DNA of 64,000 nt from Saccharospirillum sp. (GTDB lineage Bacteria > Pseudomonadota > Gammaproteobacteria > Pseudomonadales > Natronospirillaceae): positions 868,001-932,000 of the forward strand of contig JAGYIL010000001.1 in NCBI GenBank assembly GCA_018402545.1, read 5' to 3'. The position numbers and the translations under genes were made by a program. Shown here in pieces: positions 52,362 through 61,047 of the stretch (positions within the stretch are counted from its first letter, which is position 1; the number at the start of each line of letters is the position of its first letter). The notes under the pieces are model-generated. The model saw only the letters and a program-made list of their open reading frames with translations, was not told the DNA's origin and made no database searches.

Positions 52362-53045
52362 GTGAAGAAAAAACTGTCGATTGTTGCCATTATTGCCATA
52401 GCCATCATAGCTTTTTTTGTATTCGACTTGCAGCAATGGCTGACGCTGGAAGGCCTGAACGCAGGCCAGGCTCAATTTGAAACCTGGTTGAACGAGCGCC
52501 CCGTTCTGGTCAGCGCCGCTTACTTCGGGCTTTATGTGATTGTGACTGCCTTGTCGTTGCCGGGTGCCACCATCATGACACTGGCCGGTGGTGCCCTGTT
52601 CGGGCTCGCCTGGGGTTTGTTGCTGGTGTCGTTTGCGAGCACTCTGGGAGCAACACTGGCGTTCCTGGTGGCACGCTATTTGTTGAAAGACGCGGTGCAG
52701 GCCAGGTTTGGTGAGCGCCTCTCAGCGATCAACCGGGGTGTTGAAGAAGAGGGCGGTTTTTACCTGTTTACACTGCGCCTGGTACCCGCCTTTCCGTTCT
52801 TTCTGATCAACTTGCTGATGGGCCTGACACCGATCAAGGCCTGGACTTTCTATTGGGTGAGCCAGGTGGGCATGCTGGCAGGCACACTGGTGTATGTTAA
52901 TGCAGGCACCCAGCTGGGCCAGCTGGAAAGTCTCTCGGGCATTTTGTCTCCCAGCCTGCTGATTTCCTTCACATTGCTGGGCCTGTTTCCGCTGGTGGCC
53001 AAGAAAGTCATGACTTTTATTCGGTCACGGCGAGCCGTGGCCTGA
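52362..53045 (+). CDS. TVP38/TMEM64 family (DedA-related) membrane protein
   Basis: A 227-residue polytopic protein with GTG start, GGAG at 52347-52350. The SNARE-associated/VTT block is visible: LPGATIMTLAGGALFGLAWG, then STLGATLAFLVARYLL, then FYLFTLRLVPAFPFFLINLL. VTT-domain proteins are lipid scramblase or flippase-like; the bacterial role of TVP38 members is unclear. It is cotranscribed with the DUF547 gene. Confidence 0.9.
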   Translation: MKKKLSIVAIIAIAIIAFFVFDLQQWLTLEGLNAGQAQFETWLNERPVLVSAAYFGLYVIVTALSLPGATIMTLAGGALFGLAWGLLLVSFASTLGATLAFLVARYLLKDAVQARFGERLSAINRGVEEEGGFYLFTLRLVPAFPFFLINLLMGLTPIKAWTFYWVSQVGMLAGTLVYVNAGTQLGQLESLSGILSPSLLISFTLLGLFPLVAKKVMTFIRSRRAVA

Positions 53046-53146
53046 AGCGGCGGTTATCATTTTAGCCTGCCGTCTCGTCTTGCGCAGTTAGCTCTGGCAT
53101 AGTACGCGTTCTCTGATGACCTTCGAACAACAATAAAGGACCTACC

Positions 53147-53737
53147 ATGCCACTGATTTCTCCGCTCGATGCCCATCACGATGATGATGTGGCAGAGCTG
53201 GCCCGATTCTTTAAGGAAACCCTCGGCTTTTGCCCGAACAGCGTGCTGACCATGCAGCGCCGCCCGGCCATTGCCAAAGCCTTTATCGAACTGAACAAGG
53301 CAGTGATGGATAACCAGGGCGCCGTGACGTCTGAACAGAAACGCCTGATCGCCTACCTGACCAGTGCCAACACTGGCTGCAATTATTGCCAGGCGCACAC
53401 TATTCTGGCGGCAGAACGGTATGGCGCCTCGCAAGAACGGATGGAAAATATCTGGTTGTTTCGGGACAGCGAATTGTTCAGCGCAGCTGAAAAAGCGGCC
53501 TTTGAATTCGCGCTGGCGGCGTCTTCCGTACCAAATGCCGTAAATGAAAAAATCAGCAGCGATTTGAAGGAACACTGGACCGAGGATGATATTGTCGAAA
53601 TTCTGGGTGTCGTTTCCCTGTTCGGGTTTCTGAACCGCTGGAATGACAGCATGGGCACCACGCTCGAACCCGGTGCGGTCGAAGCCGGCGAAACCTATCT
53701 GGGTGGCAGTGACTGGAAAGTTGGCAAGCACCAATAG
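53147..53737 (+). CDS. Peroxidase-related carboxymuconolactone decarboxylase family protein
   Basis: A 196-residue CMD-family protein opening with LDAHHDDDVAELARFFKETL and CPNSVLTMQRRP. The active CxxC-x3-H reads CNYCQAHT near residues 80-87. This matches the 'uncharacterised peroxidase-related' subfamily, probably a thiol-dependent peroxidase. It is distinct from the family member at 45577 (different N terminus and CxxC context). It ends in a strong bidirectional terminator. Confidence 0.88.
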   Translation: MPLISPLDAHHDDDVAELARFFKETLGFCPNSVLTMQRRPAIAKAFIELNKAVMDNQGAVTSEQKRLIAYLTSANTGCNYCQAHTILAAERYGASQERMENIWLFRDSELFSAAEKAAFEFALAASSVPNAVNEKISSDLKEHWTEDDIVEILGVVSLFGFLNRWNDSMGTTLEPGAVEAGETYLGGSDWKVGKHQ

Positions 53738-53758
53738 CCGGTAAGCACTGGTAAACTT

Positions 53759-53783
53759 AAAGGGGCGCAAGGCGCCCCTTTTT
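53759..53783. terminator. Bidirectional intrinsic terminator
   Basis: A perfect 7-bp GC stem (GGGGCGC at 53762-53768 with 53772-53778) with a 3-base loop, flanked by AAA before and TTTTT after. It is well formed for rightward transcription from the CMD-type gene and acceptable leftward for the convergent beta-amylase gene. Confidence 0.85.
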
Positions 53784-53807
53784 AATGGATAAGCTGGTTA
53801 ATGAAAA

Positions 53808-55787
53808 TCAGAAGTCTACGAACTGAGCGCTGTTGCTGTTCCGTTCGAATACATTTATTTTACCGCACTGCGCCATGTGGTTGCCCGAGCTGTAAGGGGT
53901 GCCACTCTGGTTGATGTTGCCTTCCCAGCCGGGCCCGTTTGAGATATAGCTTTTCAGTTCGAACCAGCCATTGACGGTGTTTGCGCAATCCATTTGCACG
54001 TCCAGCATCCAGTAGTGATCGCCGTAGCTGTTCAGCGCTGACTCGCCGTAGCCATCGACCGGTACGGTGCGCAGTGGCCCCCAGCTGGATGGCCAGTTGT
54101 TGGTGGTCCAGTCCATGGCGGTGCCTTCGGCACCGGCACCCTGGTTGGCTTCAAGGCCATACCAGTCGAGGTACAGGTCGCCACTTTTCCAGGAAGCCGT
54201 CGTACTGTTCAACAGGTTGTTGTGCTGAATGCGAATCGCACACTCGGTGTTCCAGGTCTGGCAATTACGGCCGAGGTTGGTGTTTGCATAGTTGTGATCG
54301 ATGCCACCGCGAATGAACATGTCTTGTCCGGCATCCGTAGGACCGTACATGAAGATCACCGTGCGCTGGAAGTCGCCGGATTCCTCCACCTGCAAGTAGT
54401 TATTGATAAATTGTTCATAGCGGTACTGGCCAGTGCCACCGGTAGCCACCTGATTGATGCGTAACACCGTCATGCCGCTGTAGCTGGCGTAGTCGAAGGC
54501 GTTCTCGATGTTGTCCCAGCCCGTGTCGGTGGTTGCACCGCCGGCCAGCGCATTTTCTCCCTTGATTGGTACGCCCTGCGCTTCGGCTTCTTCGGCCACC
54601 CAGAACACCAGCGTTTGCGCCAGCGACTGGCCGTTGCCGTTGGGGTCATCGTTCATTTCAAGGGCGGTAAAATGCAGCACGACACCGCGTGGTTCGTTCT
54701 GATAGCTCGCGACGACACCGACTATGTCGGCATAGCCATGGCCGGTTGCCGGGCTGGTGAGGTCGATGTCTGATGGAATAAGACCGGCCGCAATTTCTGC
54801 GCTGCGTCGGGTATTATCGGTGGCCGACATTTTCCAGTGAATGCCTGGAATTTTCATGCCCAGTTCAATGTCGGCGAAGGCGCCGTTGAAGCCGGTGAGG
54901 GCTGTGTCCATCATGTTGTAGCCATGGCCCATCAGGCTGTCGTGGTACCAGCGCACGAAATCCCGGCCGTATTGAGTGTTGAAGTGCTCGCCATTGGTGA
55001 CAAAGCTACCCGCGTTAGAGGGCGGGTTAATGTCGCTGACCTGGCCGAGTGAAAAGCCCCAGGCGTTGTTAACCCCAGAAAGACTGCCGTATTTATTGAT
55101 CGCCCAGTTGCGAAAGTCCGACTTGGCCGGCTCGCTGTAGGACTGAAAGCCACCGCGCGTTGGGTAGCCGGTGCCGGTGTCGTGACTGTTGTAGGAGGGG
55201 TAGCGCAGTTCGCCCGCTGGGCCCATCGAAATGTTGATTTCGTCAATGTCACTCGCCAGGTAACTATACCGCGCCTCGAAGGCTTCCATGAATTCCTGAT
55301 ATTCGCTGAGCACGTAACTGTCGGCCCATAATGAAACAGTTTCAACGGATTCGTTGCCTTGCTCGCTCTTGTAGCGCAAATCGGAGGCTGGTACCGGGTA
55401 GTGGTTCCAGATCCACCCCGGAATCGGGATATTGCAGGTATCGCCCACATTGCCGCCGCACTGGTGAAACGACATGATCGGCACGATATCCAGGCCCGCG
55501 TTGGTGATGCGGCTGAATAAATCGTCGTAGTAGCTCCAGTCAAATTGCTGGTCACCGGCGCCTTCGACCTTGCCCCACCAGACATCGACCGAAACGGCCG
55601 TAACCCCCATGGCGTTGGCCGTGGCCATCTGGTTTTCAAAGGCGCCGTAGTTGTCGACTTCCAGTGGCGCCATGACATTGGCGGATTGCGCCATATCGGC
55701 CAGTACCGGTGCGGAAACTGCGCACAAGGCGAGAGTAGCGCCCAGGGTACAGCTCAGGAGCGATCGGGAACGCTGCGTTGCATGCAT
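53808..55787 (-). CDS. Secreted beta-amylase, glycoside hydrolase family 14, with C-terminal extension
   Basis: 659 residues from ATG 55787 (AGAGG 8 bases upstream; a frame to 55889 would precede the signal peptide). Signal peptide cut near VLA-DM (residue 30). GH14 barrel about 35-480: SVDVWWGKVEG, GPAGELRYPSY with catalytic acid Glu193, and PIKGENALAGG with catalytic base Glu411. It removes maltose from starch non-reducing ends outside the cell. Residues about 480-659 form one or two extra modules (YGPTDAGQDMFIRGGIDHNY; then DHYWMLDVQMDC and GWFELKSYISNG) that are probably starch-binding, as in marine amylases; CBM family not assigned. Beta-amylase is uncommon in proteobacteria. Confidence 0.9.
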   Translation of the reverse strand: MHATQRSRSLLSCTLGATLALCAVSAPVLADMAQSANVMAPLEVDNYGAFENQMATANAMGVTAVSVDVWWGKVEGAGDQQFDWSYYDDLFSRITNAGLDIVPIMSFHQCGGNVGDTCNIPIPGWIWNHYPVPASDLRYKSEQGNESVETVSLWADSYVLSEYQEFMEAFEARYSYLASDIDEINISMGPAGELRYPSYNSHDTGTGYPTRGGFQSYSEPAKSDFRNWAINKYGSLSGVNNAWGFSLGQVSDINPPSNAGSFVTNGEHFNTQYGRDFVRWYHDSLMGHGYNMMDTALTGFNGAFADIELGMKIPGIHWKMSATDNTRRSAEIAAGLIPSDIDLTSPATGHGYADIVGVVASYQNEPRGVVLHFTALEMNDDPNGNGQSLAQTLVFWVAEEAEAQGVPIKGENALAGGATTDTGWDNIENAFDYASYSGMTVLRINQVATGGTGQYRYEQFINNYLQVEESGDFQRTVIFMYGPTDAGQDMFIRGGIDHNYANTNLGRNCQTWNTECAIRIQHNNLLNSTTASWKSGDLYLDWYGLEANQGAGAEGTAMDWTTNNWPSSWGPLRTVPVDGYGESALNSYGDHYWMLDVQMDCANTVNGWFELKSYISNGPGWEGNINQSGTPYSSGNHMAQCGKINVFERNSNSAQFVDF

Positions 55788-56016
55788 GATGATTACCTCT
55801 TTTTGTTGTTGTCGGTGAATGGATGAATGAGCCTTACTGCCGGATAAGCCAGCCTGAAGTATCCACATTGGGCGTGCGCTGTAATCCACTTGGGGGGCGT
55901 AATTTGAGGGGGGTTGGGTATTGGAGGGGTGGCCGGGCTCAGTGGACTCCCCGGCAGCGCCCGGTTATTGTGGCCGTCCGTTTTCGTTTCATCTGCCTGA
56001 TTGCGTTGAGGAAACC

Positions 56017-56922
56017 ATGCCGCTGTTGTATTTCCTGGCCCCGCTGGGGACTGTACTTATCTGGTCCGGCAACATGACCATTAACCAGTTGACGGTTGGC
56101 GCGATCGCACCCAGTAGTATCGCCTTTTTACGCTGGTTGCTTGCCTGGCTGATTCTGACGCCTCTGTTTCTGCCCCAGGCCTGGAAATACCGGGCGACGA
56201 TCCGTCGCGAATGGGCAAAGCTGGCCTTTCTGGGGTTGCTCGGCATGGCGCTCTGGCAGGGGCTGGCCTACGTGGCGGCCGAAACCACCTCGGCCACCAA
56301 CATGGGTATTCTGGCGGCCATGGTGCCCTTGCTGACCGTGCTGCTTAGCGCCCTTATTTTGCGTGAACCACCCACGCGGGGTGGCATTCTGGGCGGACTG
56401 GTTGCCCTGATCGGTGTGTCGGTGTTGCTGGGTCGGGGTAACCCGCTGGTGCTGTTTGACTTGAATGTAGCAGCGGGCGATGCGCTGATGGTCGTTGCCG
56501 CTACTTGCTACGCCCTCTACGGTGTGATGCTCAAGCGCTGGCCTTTTGATCTGCCCCCCTGGGTGTTGCTCTATGCCCAGGTCTGTTTCGCTGTGCTGTT
56601 TCTGTTGCCGGGTTATTTGCTGGGGCCGATGACGCCGGTTGATGGTAGCAACGTCTGGCTGATTCTCTATGCGGGGATTCCGGCGTCCATTATCACCACC
56701 TTCCTGTGGATGCGCGCCATACGCCAAATAGGCGCCAGCCAGGCCAGCATCTTCATCAACCTGATGCCGCTGTTCAGCGCATTGATTGCCATGGTGTTTC
56801 TGGGTGAGCGGGTTGCCCTGTTTCATCTGGTCGGCGGCGTTCTGGTGCTGGCCGGTGTGGTCATGGCCCAGACTCTGACTCAGCCGGTGAGAGCACCGGC
56901 TCGCCACGGTGATTCGTCTTAA
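56017..56922 (+). CDS. EamA/DMT-family transporter
   Basis: A 301-residue ten-helix drug/metabolite exporter with duplicated EamA domains (about 1-135 and 150-290). PSSIAFLRWLLAWLIL and NMGILAAMVPLLTVLLSALI mark the first, GASQASIFINLMPLFSALIA the second. ATG 56017 follows GAGGAAA; a longer frame from 55921 starts before any helix. Substrate unknown. It is convergent with mobR, whose stop lies 30 bp away. Confidence 0.9.
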   Translation: MPLLYFLAPLGTVLIWSGNMTINQLTVGAIAPSSIAFLRWLLAWLILTPLFLPQAWKYRATIRREWAKLAFLGLLGMALWQGLAYVAAETTSATNMGILAAMVPLLTVLLSALILREPPTRGGILGGLVALIGVSVLLGRGNPLVLFDLNVAAGDALMVVAATCYALYGVMLKRWPFDLPPWVLLYAQVCFAVLFLLPGYLLGPMTPVDGSNVWLILYAGIPASIITTFLWMRAIRQIGASQASIFINLMPLFSALIAMVFLGERVALFHLVGGVLVLAGVVMAQTLTQPVRAPARHGDSS

Positions 56923-56952
56923 CGCGCGCGTACCGATAGAACCTTGCCAATG

Positions 56953-57414
56953 CTAGTCGGCTTCTTTCAAGGGAGCCCGGCTCATCTGGTTAACCCCGGC
57001 TGTCGCTTTCTGCAGCAGCCTGACGAATTCCGCCTGCTCTCTCTCATCGAGGCCACTGAGCATTTGAAACTGTGCTTCCTCTACCACAGGCGCCAAGCGG
57101 TGCAAGGTGGTTACTCCCAACTCGGTCAACTTTAAGACCCGGGCTCGGCGGTCTGTAGCGCTGACTTCTCTGGCCAGATACTGCTTCTGTACCAGCCGGT
57201 CTACCACGCCACCGATGGTGGTTCGGTCATAGGCGATCAGGCCTGCCAGGGTCACCTGGTCGATGCCCGGCTGGGCTTCTATTTTTGCCAGGGCGGCATA
57301 CTGTACGGGTGTCAGGTCGTAGCCCAGCTCTGCGACCCGGGCGTGAAAGATGGCCACTGATGCCTGGTGGTAGCGGCGTATCAGGTGCCCGGGCATGGTG
57401 TTGACGTCGGTCAT
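56953..57414 (-). CDS. mobR: MarR-family regulator, MobR-like
   Basis: A 153-residue winged-helix regulator. The MarR core is visible as LTPVQYAALAKIEAQPGIDQ, the recognition helix region IAYDRTTIGGVVDRLVQKQY and wing DRRARVLKLTELG. It is divergent from a gene nearly identical in pattern to the 3-hydroxybenzoate 4-monooxygenase of Comamonas testosteroni, where MobR represses mobA and is released by 3-hydroxybenzoate. The same pairing supports this name; the effector here is inferred. Confidence 0.82.
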   Translation of the reverse strand: MTDVNTMPGHLIRRYHQASVAIFHARVAELGYDLTPVQYAALAKIEAQPGIDQVTLAGLIAYDRTTIGGVVDRLVQKQYLAREVSATDRRARVLKLTELGVTTLHRLAPVVEEAQFQMLSGLDEREQAEFVRLLQKATAGVNQMSRAPLKEAD

Positions 57415-57453
57415 TCAGGAACTCTCATTCAGGAACGCACATTAAGGCGATAA

Positions 57454-57490
57454 TTGACAAGTATACTGATGATCAGCATGCTGAGTACAT
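57454..57490. promoter_or_regulatory. Candidate MobR operator and mobA promoter
   Basis: Two overlapping perfect palindromes, CTGATGATCAG (57466-57476) and TCAGCATGCTGA (57473-57484), lie in the mobR-mobA gap. TTGACA at 57454-57459 is a candidate -35 for mobA, and TATACT on the opposite strand (57460-57465) is a candidate -10 for mobR. Such an overlap would let one repressor dimer block both promoters. Inference from position only. Confidence 0.45.
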
Positions 57491-57601
57491 TGTTTAACAG
57501 GTCAAAACACAGGGCGTCGCCGTCCGGTCAGTCTCGTTGTGAGGCTGAGCACGGGTCTAAAAAACCACAGAGACGCCGAGAATAGGCGTTGGGGAGAGGG
57601 T

Positions 57602-59527
57602 ATGCAATTTCATCTGAATGGGTTCAATGCCGGAGATCCGCGGGTTCAGGCGCCGTCAGAGATGGCGAAAACCAACCCTCAAACCGATTCCCTGCCCGAA
57701 CAGGTCGATGTGCTTATCGTCGGGTGCGGACCGGCCGGTTTGACGTTGGCCGCTCAACTGGCCGCTTTCCCGGATATTCGCACGCGCATCATCGAACAAA
57801 AAGAGGGCCCGCTGCAGTTGGGGCAGGCCGATGGCGTTGCCTGCCGCACGATGGAGATGTTCGAGGCTTTTGGCTTCAGCCGGCGCGTCATGGAAGAGGC
57901 CTACTGGGTTAACGAAGTGACCTTCTGGAAGCCGGATACAAAACGCCCGGAGCACATCGTCCGCAATGGCCGGGTGCAGGATACCGAAGACGGGTTGTCA
58001 GAATTCCCGCACGTGATACTGAACCAGGCGCGGGTGCATGATTTTTATCTGGAGGTCATGAAAAACAGCCCCAGCCGGTTGGTACCGGATTATTCACGTA
58101 GCCTGGTGGACGTTGAAGTTGACCGAACGGCAACGGATTACCCGGTAACCGTGCGCGTTGCCAGAACCGATGCGGCGCATCAGGGCCAGGAAGAAGTCGT
58201 ACGGGCACGCTATGTCGTCGGTTGTGATGGCGCCCGCAGTGCGGTGCGCAAGTCGATCGGACGCGAGCTGCGTGGCGATTCGGCGAATCAGGCCTGGGGC
58301 GTCATGGACGTTCTGGCCGTGACGGACTTCCCGGATATACGGCTCAAAGCAGCGATTCATTCGGCCACCGAAGGCAATGTGCTGATTATTCCGCGTGAAG
58401 GCGGTTATCTGGTGCGGCTTTATGTGGAACTCGACAAATTGAACGAGAACGAGCGGGTTGCCAGCCGGAACATTACTGTGGATCACCTTATTGCTGCGGC
58501 GCAGCGGGTGCTGCATCCCTACACGCTCGACGTAAAGGAGGTCGCCTGGTGGTCGGTCTATGAGATAGGGCAGCGCATCAGTGACCATTATGATGACGTG
58601 GCCGGACGCGGTGACGACGCAGCCTTGCCACACGTATTTATTGCCGGCGATGCCTGCCATACGCACAGCCCGAAAGCCGGGCAGGGCATGAATTTCTCGA
58701 TGCAGGATACGTTTAATCTGGGCTGGAAACTGGCTTCGGTACTGCGCGGCCAGTGTAACCCGGAACTGCTGCACAGCTATTCGGCCGAACGTCAGTCAGT
58801 GGCTCAGGAACTGATCGACTTCGACCGTACCTGGGCCAAAATGTTCAGCGACCGGCCGAGTGAAGGCGGAGCAGGAGGCGTTGATCCCAAGGCGTTTGAG
58901 CAGTACTTCGTCAAGCAGGGCCGGTTTACCGCTGGCACTGAAACGCATTACCAGCCATCGATGATTACGGGCGATTCGACGCATCAGGCACTGGCGGAAG
59001 GCCTCACCATTGGCAAGCGGTTTCATTCCGCCCCGGTCTTTCGCCTGGCAGATGCGCGCCCACTGCATCTTGGACACGTGGCCAGGGCTGATGGCCGCTG
59101 GCGCTTATACGCCTTTGCTGGCAAGCATGACAACGGCGGCGCTGAATCTGGTATAAGAGCGCTGTGCGAGTACCTGACCGACTCACCGGCTTCACCGCTG
59201 CGGCGGTTCACACCGGCGGGTTGTGATATTGATTCAGTCTTTGATGTGAGGGCTATATTTCAGCAGTCGCACCGTGATCTGGCGCTAGAATCGATGCCAG
59301 CCATGTTGTTACCGCGCAAGGGTCGCTACGGGCTGCAGGATTATGAAAAAGTATTCTTTGCAGGATTGAATAGCGGACAGGACATCTTCGATATGCGGGG
59401 GATCAACCGCACACTGGGCTGTCTGATCATCGTGCGCCCGGACCAATATGTCGCCCAGGTGTTGCCGCTGGCTGCCCGGCAGGAACTGGCAGACTTCTTT
59501 GATGGGTTCATGCAGCAACCCTCATGA
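57602..59527 (+). CDS. mobA: 3-hydroxybenzoate 4-monooxygenase MobA-like FAD hydroxylase
   Basis: 641 residues from ATG 57602 (GAGAGGGT just before; the in-frame GTG at 57539 lacks a ribosome site). It opens MQFHLNGFNAGDPRV, as does Comamonas MobA. FAD motifs: VLIVGCGPAGLTLAAQL (about 39-55) and FIAGDACHTHSPKAGQGMNF; also LSEFPHVILNQARVHD and the C-terminal thioredoxin-like domain ending near RPDQYVAQVLPL. It hydroxylates 3-hydroxybenzoate to protocatechuate with NADPH and O2. No protocatechuate ring-cleavage genes are in the window, so the pathway must continue elsewhere. Confidence 0.9.
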   Translation: MQFHLNGFNAGDPRVQAPSEMAKTNPQTDSLPEQVDVLIVGCGPAGLTLAAQLAAFPDIRTRIIEQKEGPLQLGQADGVACRTMEMFEAFGFSRRVMEEAYWVNEVTFWKPDTKRPEHIVRNGRVQDTEDGLSEFPHVILNQARVHDFYLEVMKNSPSRLVPDYSRSLVDVEVDRTATDYPVTVRVARTDAAHQGQEEVVRARYVVGCDGARSAVRKSIGRELRGDSANQAWGVMDVLAVTDFPDIRLKAAIHSATEGNVLIIPREGGYLVRLYVELDKLNENERVASRNITVDHLIAAAQRVLHPYTLDVKEVAWWSVYEIGQRISDHYDDVAGRGDDAALPHVFIAGDACHTHSPKAGQGMNFSMQDTFNLGWKLASVLRGQCNPELLHSYSAERQSVAQELIDFDRTWAKMFSDRPSEGGAGGVDPKAFEQYFVKQGRFTAGTETHYQPSMITGDSTHQALAEGLTIGKRFHSAPVFRLADARPLHLGHVARADGRWRLYAFAGKHDNGGAESGIRALCEYLTDSPASPLRRFTPAGCDIDSVFDVRAIFQQSHRDLALESMPAMLLPRKGRYGLQDYEKVFFAGLNSGQDIFDMRGINRTLGCLIIVRPDQYVAQVLPLAARQELADFFDGFMQQPS

Positions 59528-59546
59528 TCGATCAGACAGAATAGGC

Positions 59547-59579
59547 CCGGCGACCGCGGTATCGTATTGCGGTCGCCGG
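59547..59579 (+). terminator. Hairpin downstream of mobA
   Basis: A perfect 11-bp stem (CCGGCGACCGC at 59547-59557 with 59569-59579) with an 11-base loop, 20 bases beyond the mobA stop. There is no U tract immediately after it, but it is very stable and the next gene starts a new unit. Confidence 0.6.
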
Positions 59580-59606
59580 AGCAGAAAACCACTCAATAAT
59601 AAATAT

Positions 59607-59625
59607 AAAAATCATTCTCATTAGT
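59607..59625. promoter_or_regulatory. Fur-like box, left end of the iron island
   Basis: The 19-mer's reverse complement ACTAATGAGAATGATTTTT matches the Fur consensus (GATAATGATAATCATTATC) at 13 of 19 positions by hand count, in an AT-rich stretch 61 bp before the truncated siderophore-binding-protein gene. It probably makes 59686-60958 iron-repressed. Confidence 0.6.
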
Positions 59626-59685
59626 ATTTGCGTTTGGTATATTCCGGCGCACCTCGTCGTTTATTCACCCAAAGGGTAACCAAAC

Positions 59686-59976
59686 ATGAAGAAGCTGTTA
59701 GTTGCTGCTGGCCTCTCCCTGGTCACAGCCCCGGTATTTGCTCTGGAGTGCGAGGAAGGCATGCGTGCCTTCATTCACCTGCCTGGCGAAACCAGTATTC
59801 CGGAAGACCCCCGACGCATTGTGGCCACCCGCCAGGATAACCTGGCGACACCGCTGATCGAGCTTGGGGGCCCACTTGTCGACGTTGGTGTGGATTATGA
59901 TGCCAATACTGGAGAAGCCATTATTCGTCCGACTGCCCCGACTGTCGTCAGGGTAACCGCCGGCCAGCGACTCTAG
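59686..59976 (+). CDS. Truncated siderophore-binding-protein-like protein (N-terminal lobe only)
   Basis: A 96-residue secreted protein: signal peptide MKKLLVAAGLSLVTAPVFA, then FIHLPGETSIPEDPRRIVAT, then TPLIELGGPLVDVGVDYD. The segment from PEDPRRIVA to LIELG is the start of the first lobe of FecB/BtuF binding proteins (compare SPKRIVSLHD and PLLELG in the gene at 61048). The normal length is about 320 residues, so over two-thirds is missing; the tail RPTAPTVVRVTAGQRL matches nothing I recognise. It is either a remnant or a small protein of its own. It follows a Fur-like box and is 13 bp before a full-length binding-protein gene. Confidence 0.6.
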   Translation: MKKLLVAAGLSLVTAPVFALECEEGMRAFIHLPGETSIPEDPRRIVATRQDNLATPLIELGGPLVDVGVDYDANTGEAIIRPTAPTVVRVTAGQRL

Positions 59977-59989
59977 AAGGAAATCAACG

Positions 59990-60958
59990 ATGAATCGCAT
60001 TCTGCCAACTCTCGCCGCCAGTGTTGTGATTACCCTGCCGGTTGCTGCTCAACAATTTCCGATTACCATTGACCATAAATTTGGTACCACGGTGATCGAA
60101 TCAAAACCCGAGCGCGTGGCGACCGTCGACTACGCTGGGGCCGACAATTTGCTCGCCCTGGGTATTCAGCCGCTAACCGTTCGAAGCTGGTATGGCCCCT
60201 ATGAAAACGGGCTCTGGCCCTGGGCCCAGGAACTGTCGAAACAGGATCCGGAGCTACTGACCGGGCAACTAAATTTCGAACAAATTGCTGCCACCAGCCC
60301 CGACGTTATCGTCGCTATCCGTTCGGGCATTACCGAGCAGGAGTATGCTAGCCTCTCAGCCATTGCGCCGGTGGTTGCCGTACCTGCGGGTCAGGGCGAC
60401 TATGATCTGAACTGGGAAGAGCAGGCACTGTTGGCGGGCCAGGCGCTGGGTCGCGAAAACGATGCCGTTGCCCAGATCGAGGCGCTTAATAGCCGGATTG
60501 ATAACGTGGCGGAATCCCACCCTGAATGGGAGGATAAAACCTTTGTTATGTTGACGGTTTACAATGGCGACCTTGGTTTGTATACGAAGACGGATTCGTC
60601 TGTGAAAACCATTGAGGCTTTAGGGCTGGAGGTGCATCCCAGGGTGCGCGAACTGTCTGAAGACGGACAGTTTTACATGACTATTTCACAGGAAATCATG
60701 CCGGAGCTCGATGCGGATGTGGTTTTCTGGTGGGTATCTGCCGAGAATGCTTCCGACATAGAAAACCTGCCGTCGCGCAGTGCACTCAATGCCCGCGCAG
60801 AGGGTCGCGAGATTATGCTGGACGGTAATGGCATTGCCAGTGGTGCACTGGCCCACGGTTCACTGATCAGTCTGAATGCCGCCATCGATGTGCTGGTGCC
60901 GATGATTGAGGCAGCGGTTGATGGCGATCCGGAAACCGTGGTTACCGAAAAGAATTGA
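59990..60958 (+). CDS. Iron-siderophore ABC transporter substrate-binding protein (FepB-like)
   Basis: A 322-residue class III binding protein with a signal peptide (TLAASVVITLPVAAQQ, cut near residue 20). The two-lobe fold shows the first lobe start KPERVATVDYAGADNLLALG and LNFEQIAATSPDVIV, and the second lobe with VMLTVYNGDLGLYTKTD and PELDADVVFWWV. It captures a ferric siderophore in the periplasm. No permease, ATPase or TonB receptor is encoded in the window. It is in the same Fur-controlled unit as the truncated homologue. Confidence 0.88.
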   Translation: MNRILPTLAASVVITLPVAAQQFPITIDHKFGTTVIESKPERVATVDYAGADNLLALGIQPLTVRSWYGPYENGLWPWAQELSKQDPELLTGQLNFEQIAATSPDVIVAIRSGITEQEYASLSAIAPVVAVPAGQGDYDLNWEEQALLAGQALGRENDAVAQIEALNSRIDNVAESHPEWEDKTFVMLTVYNGDLGLYTKTDSSVKTIEALGLEVHPRVRELSEDGQFYMTISQEIMPELDADVVFWWVSAENASDIENLPSRSALNARAEGREIMLDGNGIASGALAHGSLISLNAAIDVLVPMIEAAVDGDPETVVTEKN

Positions 60959-61007
60959 TTCAACAGAGCCAGTTTTTTAAGAGGCTGTTGCGGTTCAATT
61001 GGAATAA

Positions 61008-61029
61008 TCAGGCCCGAATGCGGGCCTGA
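61008..61029. terminator. Bidirectional terminator between the convergent iron genes
   Basis: A perfect 9-bp stem TCAGGCCCG / CGGGCCTGA (61008-61016 with 61021-61029) with a 4-base loop AATG. It lies centrally between the stops of two convergent siderophore-binding-protein genes. U tracts are short on both sides. Confidence 0.65.
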
Positions 61030-61047
61030 ATGATTAGGGGTACCCGG

